Below are positions 9,525-17,965 of a stretch of 64,000 nucleotides of DNA, one piece after another. A model generated the notes under the pieces. The model was not told the origin of the DNA. It saw only the letters and a list, made by a program, of their open reading frames with translations, and did no database searches. Within the stretch, counting starts at the first letter, position 1, and the number at the start of each line of letters is the position of its first letter. Source of the stretch: Flavobacterium sp. xlx-214 (lineage in GTDB: Bacteria > Bacteroidota > Bacteroidia > Flavobacteriales > Flavobacteriaceae); the NCBI RefSeq assembly GCF_013874595.1, contig NZ_CP059431.1, positions 2,728,001 to 2,792,000 of the forward strand. The letters are read 5' to 3'. The position numbers were made by a program, and so were the translations under genes.

Positions 9525-10730
9525 TCATTTCAAGATTTTACTCAACCTAATCATTGTTTCACTCACTTTCTTATTAGACAGTCTAGCATAACTTTCTTGA
9601 GTTACTTTAATACTTGAATGTCCTAAAAGCTCTGAAACTATTTCAATAGGTACATCATTGTAAAGCAATACAGTACTTGCAAAGGTTTTACGTGCTATAT
9701 GATGCGTTAGATTCTTTTCAATTCCTACAATATCTGCAATTTCTTTTAAGTACGAATTGAATTTTTGATTGCTTAATTTTGGGAATACTAAATCACTATC
9801 TGTTGAATATTGATCTAAAATTGCTTTAGCTTTTGGTAATATTGGAATTGAAACACTTTTATTCGTCTTTTCTCGTAATAAAGAAATCCATAATTTACCA
9901 TCAAAACCTTTCTCTATGTTAGAAAGTTTAAGGTTAGCCATTTCATTAAATGCTAATCCTGTATAACAGCAGAATACAAACAAATCTTTTACCAATACCA
10001 ATCTTGGTTGAGTAGGTTTGGCTTTTTCAACTGCTTTTAATTCTTCTGTGGTAAGATAAATAACTTCCTTTTTTAGTAAGTTAAATCGATACCCATTAAA
10101 TGGATTTTGTATGATTTCATTTTGTTCAATTGCAAATGTGAACATTTTCTTTAATCGTTGTAGAACCTTATTTACTGTAGCTTGTGAAAATTTACGATTT
10201 GTTTTTAGGTAAAATTCATAATCTTTAATAAAAGATAAATCAATATCTTGTATCTTGAAGTCTTTACCTTTATAATTGGCTTGAATATAACCTTTGAGGT
10301 TTAAATAAGCATTCTCATGCTTCTTCCAAGTAGGCTTCTTCATGTCAATACCTATTAACTGTTCCATTCTTTTTAGATAGTTTACATAAAACTCTAATAG
10401 ATAAGTAACATACTTGTCAGTATCGCCTTTGTATCGATTGTAAACATCATCAACATCAAAGCCTTCTTTTTCTAACAAGAGGGTATTGAAAATTTGTAAA
10501 AAAAGTTGACTTATTTGATTCAGTTGGGTATTGATGCTTTTTAGCTCGGTAGATTTTGAGATAATAAGCTGTTTAGAAGCATCCCAATCTTTGTCAAGTA
10601 CAAAATATCCCGTACTGAATTCCTTTCGCTTCTTGTTTAATGTAATTCTACATGTTAAAGGTGCAACACCTCTTGAATTTGTTTTTGCTTTACGTAAGTA
10701 GAAAAGCACTTTAAAACTGTCGTTTTGCAT
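9525..10730 (-). CDS. Tyrosine recombinase / integrase (Bacteroidetes type)
   Basis: This 401-residue site-specific recombinase has an N-terminal arm-binding domain (residues 1-95), a SAM-like core-binding domain (about 105-205) and a C-terminal catalytic domain (about 225-395). Visible catalytic residues are H344 and R347 in THHIARKTF, H371 in LLGHSS, and nucleophile Y381 in TQESYARL. The position of the first catalytic arginine is alanine (A260 in YTGLAFNEM). This substitution is common in Bacteroidetes integrases; IntDOT also lacks that arginine. The gene reads away from a tRNA gene whose 3' end faces it, the usual arrangement when an element integrates into a tRNA. It probably excises and integrates the island lying to its left. 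Confidence 0.9.
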   Translation of the reverse strand: MQNDSFKVLFYLRKAKTNSRGVAPLTCRITLNKKRKEFSTGYFVLDKDWDASKQLIISKSTELKSINTQLNQISQLFLQIFNTLLLEKEGFDVDDVYNRYKGDTDKYVTYLLEFYVNYLKRMEQLIGIDMKKPTWKKHENAYLNLKGYIQANYKGKDFKIQDIDLSFIKDYEFYLKTNRKFSQATVNKVLQRLKKMFTFAIEQNEIIQNPFNGYRFNLLKKEVIYLTTEELKAVEKAKPTQPRLVLVKDLFVFCCYTGLAFNEMANLKLSNIEKGFDGKLWISLLREKTNKSVSIPILPKAKAILDQYSTDSDLVFPKLSNQKFNSYLKEIADIVGIEKNLTHHIARKTFASTVLLYNDVPIEIVSELLGHSSIKVTQESYARLSNKKVSETMIRLSKILK

Positions 10731-10764
10731 AATTTAATGTATTAAGTTAAACAATGCGTAATAG

Positions 10765-10875
10765 TGGGACACCTCAGTAAAATCAAGTGCTACGAAAGAT
10801 TATTCACATCAATATACTATCTAATAACAATGGGACACCTGGTTTTTTTTGAATGGGACACCGAATAGGACACCT
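10765..10875. repeat. Four TGGGACACC-type direct repeats between tRNA and integrase
   Basis: Copies are at 10765-10774, 10831-10840, 10854-10863 and 10866-10875. The last has A in place of the second base (TAGGACACCT). All read in the same orientation. They lie upstream of the integrase start and beside the presumed attachment site, fitting arm-type recombinase sites or excisionase sites. The function is inferred. Confidence 0.65.
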
Positions 10876-10973
10876 TAAATACAATAATTAGGAAGTTTTA
10901 TATACTGCTTTTAAACTTTCTAAAACAATGAATTATGTATTACATCGTTGTCTTTCAATACTTTAACTCAATA

Positions 10974-11004
10974 AAAAAAGCTCCACATTTCTGTGAAGCT
11001 TCTT
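10974..11004 (-). terminator. Terminator of the CAU tRNA gene
   Basis: On the minus strand AAGCTTCACA pairs with TGTGGAGCTT (one mismatch) around a short loop, then a run of seven T follows. It lies 5 bp after the tRNA 3' end. Confidence 0.7.
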
Positions 11005-11009
11005 AAAAG

Positions 11010-11083
11010 TGGTCCCACCTGGGCTCGAACCAGGGACCACCTGATTATGAGTCAGGTGCTCTAACCAACTGAGCTATAGGACC
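11010..11083 (-). tRNA. tRNA with CAU anticodon (tRNA-Ile2 likely, elongator Met possible)
   Basis: A 74-nt cloverleaf can be drawn on the minus strand: acceptor GGTCCTA/TGGGACC, D-arm AGCTCAGTTGGTTAGAGC, anticodon stem CCTGA/TCAGG with loop CTCATAA, and T-arm CCTGGTTCGAGCCCAGG. CCA is not encoded. The anticodon is CAU. The acceptor pairs C4-G69 and C5-G68 match the TilS identity pairs known from E. coli tRNA-Ile2, favouring the lysidine-modified isoleucine tRNA over methionine. The 3' end points to the integrase gene and may be the attachment site. Confidence 0.85.
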
Positions 11084-11106
11084 AGCTTACTTATCGTTAG
11101 CGAGTG

Positions 11107-11137
11107 CAATATTACTGTAAAAATTTAACTTGTACAA
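11107..11137 (-). promoter_or_regulatory. Likely promoter of the tRNA gene
   Basis: On the minus strand TTG (11137-11135), a 20-bp spacer and TAATATTG (11114-11107) approximate the Bacteroidetes TTG-N(17-23)-TAnnTTTG promoter, 23 bp before the tRNA. Confidence 0.5.
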
Positions 11138-11297
11138 CCCTTTTTTAAATTTAATAAAAAAAACTGCAAATATCTATCTCTTTTTAAAACACATTAATTT
11201 GTAAAAATATAAATCAAAAAGTCAACACACTTATATAAATATTCCTCCTTTACGCTCTAACAACTAAATACACAAAGTAAAATAGCGCAACAAACTC

Positions 11298-11340
11298 CTT
11301 AATTTCAATTGTTTTTATTACATTTAGTATGATGAAAAAA
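11298..11340 (+). repeat. Leader repeat copy 1
   Basis: CTTAATTTCAATTG followed by a T-rich tract, ATTTAGT and ATGAAAAAAG. It is nearly identical to 14455-14498. It contains the start of the WG-repeat gene. Confidence 0.65.
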
Positions 11341-12504
11341 GGTTCAACATACAAAAAATGGATCATTGCTTTGGCTATTTCTATCCTCATTTATTTTGTT
11401 TGGGGCTATTTTGGTTTTGCTGGTGCGTGGGTTCCTGGAAAGTATGATGAAAAAAGCAAAACCTATCATGTTCTTTGGGGATTAGGGCAAACATTGGTTT
11501 ATACTGAAAAAGAAACCTTTAGAATAGAGTTTTTTACTCCTTTTAAACGACAAGGTCTTATTGATACTAATGGAAAACTAATTATTCCATTTCTTTACAA
11601 ACATGTTCATTACAGTACCTATAATAGTGGCACCTATCTTAACTATTTTCTTGCTCAAAATACCAAAGATAAAATTGGTGCGATTGACAAAGAAAACAAC
11701 ATTATCATTCCATTTGAATACGATAAATGGCCGTATACATTTTCTGGAGGACGCTACCTAAAATGGGAAAAAGATAATAAAGTTGGATTGTCTGACCCTG
11801 ATAAAATGATTATACCTGCCGAATATTCTTTTGTATCAATGGCTGGCGAATTTCCACATCCTTTTTTTATTGCTGCAAAAAACAACTACTGTTATTTTAT
11901 TTTTCCAAACGGACAAAAGCTAAAAAAGAATTTTTATCCTTATTCACTTTCTATCAATGAAGATCAATATGTTATGATGAAGGCTATTAAATCGGCTGCT
12001 ATTAATCAAAATACATGGGTTACAGATATTGATTTGCATTACATCAGAGAAGCTCCTATTCCCATCAAAGTTATCATCAACAAGAAAAAGTTGGTTAATG
12101 TTTCTTGTGGTATTCTGGATTTAAAAGGAAATGAAATTCTACCTGTTGATTATGATAATATTGAATATTTCCAAAAGACTCAAATGTATTTAGTTCGTAA
12201 AAATGATAAAGTTGGTGTATTTGATTTCGAAAATAGAAGTTGGAAATTCCCTCTTGAATATAACGAAATTGAATATTTAGGTCCTGATTTTCCATTAACT
12301 AGGATAAGAAAAAACAAATATGAAAATGAATATTGGGTTGATAATAATGGTACGCAAATTCTTTCATCAAAGACCAAAGTAATCAAAGTTTTTTCTGAGT
12401 GGATGAACCATTATTTGATTTTCTCTAAAAACAATAAAAGCTACAAAATGGAATATGATAGAGATACTGAAAATTTCAAGTGGCACCAAATAGAAAAGGA
12501 GTAA
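11329..12504 (+). CDS. WG-repeat-containing membrane-anchored protein
   Basis: This 391-residue protein has one N-terminal membrane segment (about residues 11-30). It is followed by degenerate WG repeats, seen as G(L/A)IDTNGKLIIPFLY, KIGAIDKENNIIIPFEYD, VGLSDPDKMIIPAEY, CGILDLKGNEILPVDYD and VGVFDFENRSWKFPLEYN. WG proteins are common in Bacteroidetes, and their function is mostly unknown. A second ATG directly follows the first, so the start is uncertain by one residue. It opens the accessory gene run right of the tRNA. Confidence 0.8.
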   Translation: MMKKGSTYKKWIIALAISILIYFVWGYFGFAGAWVPGKYDEKSKTYHVLWGLGQTLVYTEKETFRIEFFTPFKRQGLIDTNGKLIIPFLYKHVHYSTYNSGTYLNYFLAQNTKDKIGAIDKENNIIIPFEYDKWPYTFSGGRYLKWEKDNKVGLSDPDKMIIPAEYSFVSMAGEFPHPFFIAAKNNYCYFIFPNGQKLKKNFYPYSLSINEDQYVMMKAIKSAAINQNTWVTDIDLHYIREAPIPIKVIINKKKLVNVSCGILDLKGNEILPVDYDNIEYFQKTQMYLVRKNDKVGVFDFENRSWKFPLEYNEIEYLGPDFPLTRIRKNKYENEYWVDNNGTQILSSKTKVIKVFSEWMNHYLIFSKNNKSYKMEYDRDTENFKWHQIEKE

Positions 12505-12567
12505 TTAAGGAGAAAAACAAGCAAGTACTATTTAAAATGTCATTTTATTAATCAAAAAGTCCATCAA

Positions 12568-13332
12568 ATGAGAATAAATCTTAGTTTTTTAATAGTGTTT
12601 TTCGCGCAGCTTTTTGTAAGTGCGCAAACGCCTTTTAATACTTTTTACGATAATGGAACTAAAAATGAAGTAGGTCAACTCAACGAAAATAAAAATCCTA
12701 CAGGATTGTGGGAGTATTATTATGACAACGGCCAATTGTGGAAAACAGGCAGTTTCAATGACGGAAAATGCAATGGCGATTGGAAATATTACGATACAAA
12801 AGGCGCTTTGTTAAAGTACGGAAGCTTTGATAACGATAAACAAATTGGTGAATGGGTTTTCTACAAAGATGGTTTTTTATACAATAAAGCGACATATGAA
12901 AATGGCGTTATCCAAATGGATAAATGGTTTTACAAAAACGGAAATCAAGAAGCTATTGGATATTATTTGAATGGACAAAAAAATGGAAAATGGCCATTTT
13001 ATTATGAAAATGGAGGTTTAAAACAAAGTGAAAATTTTAAAGATGGCGAAGCGCACGGCGAATGGTTATGGTATTTCCCAAACGGCGTATTGGCTTGCAA
13101 AGGAACTTATAAAAACGGATTAGAAAACGGTCAATGGAAATGGTATTTTGAAAACGGAAATCTTAAAAATGTTTCCAATTACTCCAAAGGACAAAAAAAT
13201 GGGAAATGGCGATTTTATCATGAAAATGGAAAGATTGCGGAAAAAGGCACTTTTAAAAAGGGTGAAAAAGTTGGAAAATTCAAATTTTATGATGAGCAAG
13301 GACAACTTACTGAAACAAAAAGTTTTGACTAA
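12568..13332 (+). CDS. MORN/YwqK-family repeat protein
   Basis: This 254-residue protein has a signal peptide (LSFLIVFFAQLFVSAQ) followed by about nine MORN-like repeats of the form YYDNGQLWKTGSFNDGKCNG and YENGGLKQSENFKDGEAHGEW. Databases often label this family 'toxin-antitoxin system YwqK family antitoxin'. That name is weakly supported, and I treat it as a secreted or periplasmic repeat protein. It lies 63 bp after the WG gene and 17 bp before the next gene, so a small operon is likely. Confidence 0.8.
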   Translation: MRINLSFLIVFFAQLFVSAQTPFNTFYDNGTKNEVGQLNENKNPTGLWEYYYDNGQLWKTGSFNDGKCNGDWKYYDTKGALLKYGSFDNDKQIGEWVFYKDGFLYNKATYENGVIQMDKWFYKNGNQEAIGYYLNGQKNGKWPFYYENGGLKQSENFKDGEAHGEWLWYFPNGVLACKGTYKNGLENGQWKWYFENGNLKNVSNYSKGQKNGKWRFYHENGKIAEKGTFKKGEKVGKFKFYDEQGQLTETKSFD

Positions 13333-13349
13333 TCGAATTTAGAGAGCAA

Positions 13350-14450
13350 ATGAATCAAAATCTAAATAAAAGTAAACCTCGCAAAATCTTTTACATTTTA
13401 GGCGCTATAATCATTCTTGCCTTGCTGGCTGAAGGTTTGAGTGGAGAATTTTTCTTCAAAAATTTATTTCTTGACAAGAAAATTCCGGAAAAGTATCAAA
13501 ATTACCTTGATTTGAATAAAAACAAAACCTACACTGTGGGCGATTATGTCATAAAACCTTTTATAAAAAGTGAGTTTTATACAGAGAAATTTGTGAGCTC
13601 AAAAAATGAGTTGATTGTTTTGTCTTTAACCAAAAATCCAAAAGAAGAATACTCGGACCGAGATAATGCCAATATTAGTTATCAAAAAATAGACAGAACT
13701 GGTACAATTGTATCAACTTACAAAAAAGTAAAAATCAACCAAGTAGACCAAGAATTTGTAATGGGAGACTATATTGTGAATCCCAGATTTGGGTATTACA
13801 ACACTTGGATTTTGGACAATGATACTATAAAAAAATCTTTCATACCTGTGAACAAGGATTTGTCTTGGAGCAACGAAAAACAGGAGGAACTGCTTGATAA
13901 AATCAATGAAAAATCACCTTATTACTACAAAACCAATGACTACGAACGTCCTGAGCGTTTTGGTTCTATTGTTTATTTTTTAGACAACAAATGGTATTAT
14001 TTTTATACCAATTTTGAAAAAGTTTCAATGATTAAAGACCATAAGGGAATATGGAAGGAAGAATACAACAATAATTCGCCAGAAGTGCTACCTGTCTACA
14101 TGAAAATCACAGAATATGGATCAGCAGACGTTTCTAATGGATCAATGGCGGTAGGAACGCACAATGTAAAAACATTTGATGCCGATTTCTACTGTCAAAT
14201 TCCGTTTAAAACAGACACCTTAAAATTTAAAATGTCACAAACCTTTTTTGATGACTATGATTTAGAAAAAAAATGGTGGCATATAAAAGGTGAAGACGTC
14301 CAAAAGTATAAGAAAGATTTTCAGAAATTGAATTGGGAATATTCTTTTTTCATCAATAAAGATTTTGATTTTATACTATTCAATGGCGGAAGTTACGATC
14401 CTGAAAATACTTTGTATATTATAACATCTAAAAAGCAAATAGTACAATAA
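13350..14450 (+). CDS. Hypothetical membrane-anchored protein
   Basis: This 366-residue protein has a single N-terminal membrane segment (about residues 13-30, FYILGAIIILALLAEGL). The large extracytoplasmic part is rich in Tyr, Asp and Lys. No known motif is recognised. It follows the MORN protein by 17 bp in the same direction. Confidence 0.7.
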   Translation: MNQNLNKSKPRKIFYILGAIIILALLAEGLSGEFFFKNLFLDKKIPEKYQNYLDLNKNKTYTVGDYVIKPFIKSEFYTEKFVSSKNELIVLSLTKNPKEEYSDRDNANISYQKIDRTGTIVSTYKKVKINQVDQEFVMGDYIVNPRFGYYNTWILDNDTIKKSFIPVNKDLSWSNEKQEELLDKINEKSPYYYKTNDYERPERFGSIVYFLDNKWYYFYTNFEKVSMIKDHKGIWKEEYNNNSPEVLPVYMKITEYGSADVSNGSMAVGTHNVKTFDADFYCQIPFKTDTLKFKMSQTFFDDYDLEKKWWHIKGEDVQKYKKDFQKLNWEYSFFINKDFDFILFNGGSYDPENTLYIITSKKQIVQ

Positions 14451-14454
14451 ACAC

Positions 14455-14498
14455 CTTAATTTCAATTGTTTTTTATTAAATTTAGTTTGATGAAAAAA
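14455..14498 (+). repeat. Leader repeat copy 2 with vestigial start
   Basis: It is nearly identical to 11298-11340 with a few changes. The ATG inside it opens only a seven-codon frame (MKKDLLK, stop at 14511-14513). The TGA of that frame overlaps the ATG of the next gene. Confidence 0.65.
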
Positions 14499-14509
14499 GA
14501 TCTACTAAA

Positions 14510-15607
14510 ATGACAAAGAGAACACCAATTCCTTGCCCAGAATGTGCTAGAGAAAAATATTTTGAAGGATTGTGCTATGCTTGCAATAGTAGAAAACTGA
14601 GGTTGCATTATGAATTGATGACTCAGGAACAAGTTGCTGCAACTATAGCAAATATTATTGACCAAATTGAAACCATTGAAGATTGGGATAAAGTATATAA
14701 AGATTTTATAGGATTATTAGCTTATCAAGACATTAATACCAAAGAAATTGCAAAAGCTGCATTTAGGAAAAACATATTTCACCCTCCTACCCTTTATAGA
14801 AATGCTTCAGATGAAATTCAAGACCAACTTATTGCTTTAATTAAACAACCCAATTGCTCTTCAGCTAGTGCTATACTTAATTGTCTTTCGATAATTGGAA
14901 GTAAAAAAGTACAAGATGTTTTCTTTGAATTAGAAAAAAATCCATTGCCTTGGCGAAAAAATCTTTATGTAGACCCATCCTTTTATGCCGGTTTAGGTGG
15001 TTGGACTTTTAATAATGATGGAGAAAGAGTTGCTTTACAATACAAAGAATGTTATGCCCTTTTAGAAGATGAAAGAACGGATAATGCTGTAAAAGTAAGT
15101 ACTGTAACAGGAGCGCATTGTACTGTTTGTAATTGTGCTGTAGTTAATATTTTAACCCTAGACGGAACAGATGAAAGACTTCGTTTTCTAGAACTCTCTG
15201 GTACTATTCAATTACCTATTTGTCCTAACTGCGCAAGCATGTGTGAGAAAACAATCATTCAATATCAAGTCAATGGAACAAGTACTTTTGAAATGATAGA
15301 TCCTTTTGTTACCGAAAATTATCTTTCAGAAGAGGCTATTCAAAAACTCACTAACAATCATTTACGATTATCGCTAACACCAAAGCCTATTTATTATGCG
15401 TGTGGTAATGATGATGTTTCAACTATTGGAGGAAGTCCGGAATGGGTACAAGATTGGCAGTATGAAAACTGTCCTAACTGTCAGAAAAAAATGAAATTAC
15501 TAGCTGCTATCTCATGGGATCAATTAATGGAGTATACAGAAGGAACGCTTTACATTGAAAATTGTAACAGTTGTAGTATTGCAGTTGCTTTTCATCAACA
15601 AACCTAA
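14510..15607 (+). CDS. Zinc-ribbon and DUF1963-like protein
   Basis: This 365-residue cytoplasmic protein has an N-terminal zinc ribbon (CPECAREKYFEGLCYAC, residues 9-25) and a helical middle like short HEAT repeats (about 40-145). A Cys cluster follows (CTVCNC, CPNCASMC). The C-terminal part contains IGGSPEWVQD and CPNCQKKMKLL followed by CNSC, which resembles the end of DUF1963/YwqG proteins. That match is by eye only. DUF1963/SUFU-type domains recur as immunity proteins of polymorphic toxins, and such a role here is speculative. It has a neighbour 64 bp downstream in the same direction. Confidence 0.75.
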   Translation: MTKRTPIPCPECAREKYFEGLCYACNSRKLRLHYELMTQEQVAATIANIIDQIETIEDWDKVYKDFIGLLAYQDINTKEIAKAAFRKNIFHPPTLYRNASDEIQDQLIALIKQPNCSSASAILNCLSIIGSKKVQDVFFELEKNPLPWRKNLYVDPSFYAGLGGWTFNNDGERVALQYKECYALLEDERTDNAVKVSTVTGAHCTVCNCAVVNILTLDGTDERLRFLELSGTIQLPICPNCASMCEKTIIQYQVNGTSTFEMIDPFVTENYLSEEAIQKLTNNHLRLSLTPKPIYYACGNDDVSTIGGSPEWVQDWQYENCPNCQKKMKLLAAISWDQLMEYTEGTLYIENCNSCSIAVAFHQQT

Positions 15608-15671
15608 TAAAAATCTATCGTCAGAACTACCGCATTGCATCATTGTATTAAAAATAATTAAAAATTGTATT

Positions 15672-16418
15672 ATGGGATTTGATATAAGTTACCACCCTAT
15701 TAAAGAAGAGGAAATTTGCGAATGGTATTTTGATGCTCTTCAAAATCATGATGTAGTAGAGCAGCTTGCTTTACAACACCAAATGGAAGACTTTTACAAA
15801 CAAAAATATGCCGATACACTTGCTGTGGGAAGGCAAACAGAACCAAACGCTGTTTTTGACAAAACCCACGGCTATTACATTGCAGTTATTCAGGGCTTTT
15901 TTAGAACCTACTATTATACAAGAGGATCTGCCTTTTCCTTTTTAATTGAAGAAAAGCCTCATTTTAAAAAATACACTAAAAATTGGCAAAGCATTCTGCC
16001 TTTTTCAATGGATAATTCAGTAGCTAATCTTATAACAGAAAACTACAGTTCTGGTGTTTATATTCCGGCAGATCAAGCAATTGCTTTACTAAATGATTAC
16101 TACAACAATAGCCATATAAAACAAGATTTAGATCATTTTTTTTCTCACAAAAGAATTGATGTCTTTTTATCAGCTTTAGAAGCAAGCAAAAAATTAGGCT
16201 CGGGTATTTTAGAAGCAACTGAGGTTGTAGAGCCAAATCCTTTTGATATGCCCAAATCTATCAGTTATTCTAATTTATTTAATTGCGATAAAGAAGGTGT
16301 TTACTTGTATATTGATGCCGCTGCAGAACAAATGAGTCAAATACAAAACACTCAAACACCTCAGCAACAAGAAACCTCAAACAAAAGCAGTTTTTGGAAA
16401 AAATTATTTGGTAACTAA
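15672..16418 (+). CDS. Hypothetical protein (MGFDISYHPI family-like)
   Basis: This is a 248-residue soluble protein. The reading frame is open from 15555, but the first part overlaps the upstream gene, so the ATG at 15672 (MGFDISYHPIKEEEICEWYF) is preferred. The tail is Gln/Ser rich (QIQNTQTPQQQETS) and ends in FWKKLFGN. No functional motif is recognised. It follows the zinc-ribbon gene and may share its transcript. Confidence 0.75.
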   Translation: MGFDISYHPIKEEEICEWYFDALQNHDVVEQLALQHQMEDFYKQKYADTLAVGRQTEPNAVFDKTHGYYIAVIQGFFRTYYYTRGSAFSFLIEEKPHFKKYTKNWQSILPFSMDNSVANLITENYSSGVYIPADQAIALLNDYYNNSHIKQDLDHFFSHKRIDVFLSALEASKKLGSGILEATEVVEPNPFDMPKSISYSNLFNCDKEGVYLYIDAAAEQMSQIQNTQTPQQQETSNKSSFWKKLFGN

Positions 16419-16492
16419 GGCTTCAATTGTTGTTAAATGATCCTTTTTTATATCTTTAGCTTTATTAAAAACCTTGTTTACGCAAACTATTT

Positions 16493-17878
16493 ATGAAAAA
16501 ATCATTCTTTCTTTTAATCTTAACCTTGATGACCAATTTATTATTTGCTCAGACAGAAAACTACAAAATTGCAATTGAGAATTTTCATTTGAATTATAAC
16601 GATGAAAAGTTCGATGCAATTTTCAACAACTTTTCGCCAGAAATGAAACAGGCATTGCCTTTGGAACAAACAAAAGAATTTTTAGCAGGACTAAAAAATC
16701 AGGTTGGTAAAATTGAAACAAAAGAGTTTGTGAGCTTCACACAAGGAACTTATGCCGTTTATAAAACAAAGTTTGAGGAAATGCTTCTAGCTGTAAACAT
16801 TTCTGTTGATGACCAAAACCTTATAAACGGACTTTATATAAAACCTTATGAAGAGCCAAAAAAACAAACAACTAATGCTGTAAACGCATTGACTAATTAT
16901 CCGAAAGAAATTTCAGAAATCATTTTTTCAAAAACCAAAGATCTTCCAAATCAAGCGCAACTTTCAATAGCAGTAGTTCAAAATGGAAAAACAAATTATT
17001 ACGGAATTATAAAGCAAAACGATACTATAAAACCTATTGAAAATCAATCCAAAGTATTTGAAATTGGTTCTATTACAAAAGTTTTTACATCAACTGTTTT
17101 AGCTTCATTGGTTGAAAAAGGACAGATAAAACTGACGGATGAAATTAACTCTTATTATTCTTTTCCTTTTAAAAGTGATATCAAACTAAATTTTAAAGAA
17201 TTGTCTAATCATACTTCAGGATTACCACGATTACCTGAAAATTTAGCCCCAACTGACCAAAATAATCCTTATAAAGATTATGGTAAAAAAGAAATGGAGG
17301 CATATTTAAAAAATCTACTAAAACTAGATGCAAAAAAATACAACTATTCTAATTTAGGCGCGGGTTTATTGGGTTATACACTTGGTTTATCTCAAAAAAC
17401 TAGTTTTAACAATTTGCTACAAAAGAACGTTTTTGATACCTACAAAATGAAAAATTCATTTGTAAGCTCTCTAAATTTAAACAATAAACTTGTAAAAGGA
17501 TTAAATGAAAATGGAGAACTTACCTCAAATTGGGATTTTGATGTTCTTTTTGGCGGTGGTGGTATATTATCTACAGCAGAAGATTTGTCTAAATTTGCTA
17601 CTGAGCATTTTAACGCTAAAAACAAAGAACTAGCCTTAACACGAAAATCAACTTTTAATGTTAACGAAAATATGAAAATAGGTTTAGGCTGGCATATTTT
17701 AAAGTCAGAAAAAGGAAAAGATTTAATTTGGCACAATGGAGGAACGGGCGGTTATTCCTCTTCAATGGCTGTTAATGTTGATGAAAAAACAGCCGTTATT
17801 ATTTTATCGAATGTTTCAAACACCAACGAAAATATTGATGGCTTGTGTTTTGAATTGATAAACAAAACAGAGAAATAA
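16493..17878 (+). CDS. DUF3887 + serine hydrolase (class C beta-lactamase/PBP-like)
   Basis: This 461-residue secreted protein has a signal peptide (MKKSFFLLILTLMTNLLFAQ). Residues 22-120 resemble DUF3887 (NTF2-like). Residues 140-460 form a beta-lactamase-type serine hydrolase. The catalytic S193-I-T-K196, Y285-S-N and H414-N-G-G (the KTG equivalent) are present, so it should be active. Members act as esterases, D-aminopeptidases or penicillin-binding-like enzymes, and the substrate cannot be told. A TATCTTTA -7-like element precedes it near 16450. Confidence 0.88.
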   Translation: MKKSFFLLILTLMTNLLFAQTENYKIAIENFHLNYNDEKFDAIFNNFSPEMKQALPLEQTKEFLAGLKNQVGKIETKEFVSFTQGTYAVYKTKFEEMLLAVNISVDDQNLINGLYIKPYEEPKKQTTNAVNALTNYPKEISEIIFSKTKDLPNQAQLSIAVVQNGKTNYYGIIKQNDTIKPIENQSKVFEIGSITKVFTSTVLASLVEKGQIKLTDEINSYYSFPFKSDIKLNFKELSNHTSGLPRLPENLAPTDQNNPYKDYGKKEMEAYLKNLLKLDAKKYNYSNLGAGLLGYTLGLSQKTSFNNLLQKNVFDTYKMKNSFVSSLNLNNKLVKGLNENGELTSNWDFDVLFGGGGILSTAEDLSKFATEHFNAKNKELALTRKSTFNVNENMKIGLGWHILKSEKGKDLIWHNGGTGGYSSSMAVNVDEKTAVIILSNVSNTNENIDGLCFELINKTEK

Positions 17879-17965
17879 AAACCAAGTATTTAATTAAGAT
17901 GTTTCTTTTTGTTACGATTAATGTAGTACAAATTTCTTTATTACAAGCTATTTAACAACCTACTT

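Noticed and set aside
10765..10875. Repeats as a CRISPR array
   Set aside because: Units are only 9-10 bp with unequal spacing and no cas gene is near.
12568..13332. YwqK protein as a true antitoxin
   Set aside because: It has a signal peptide and MORN repeats, and no paired toxin gene is visible.
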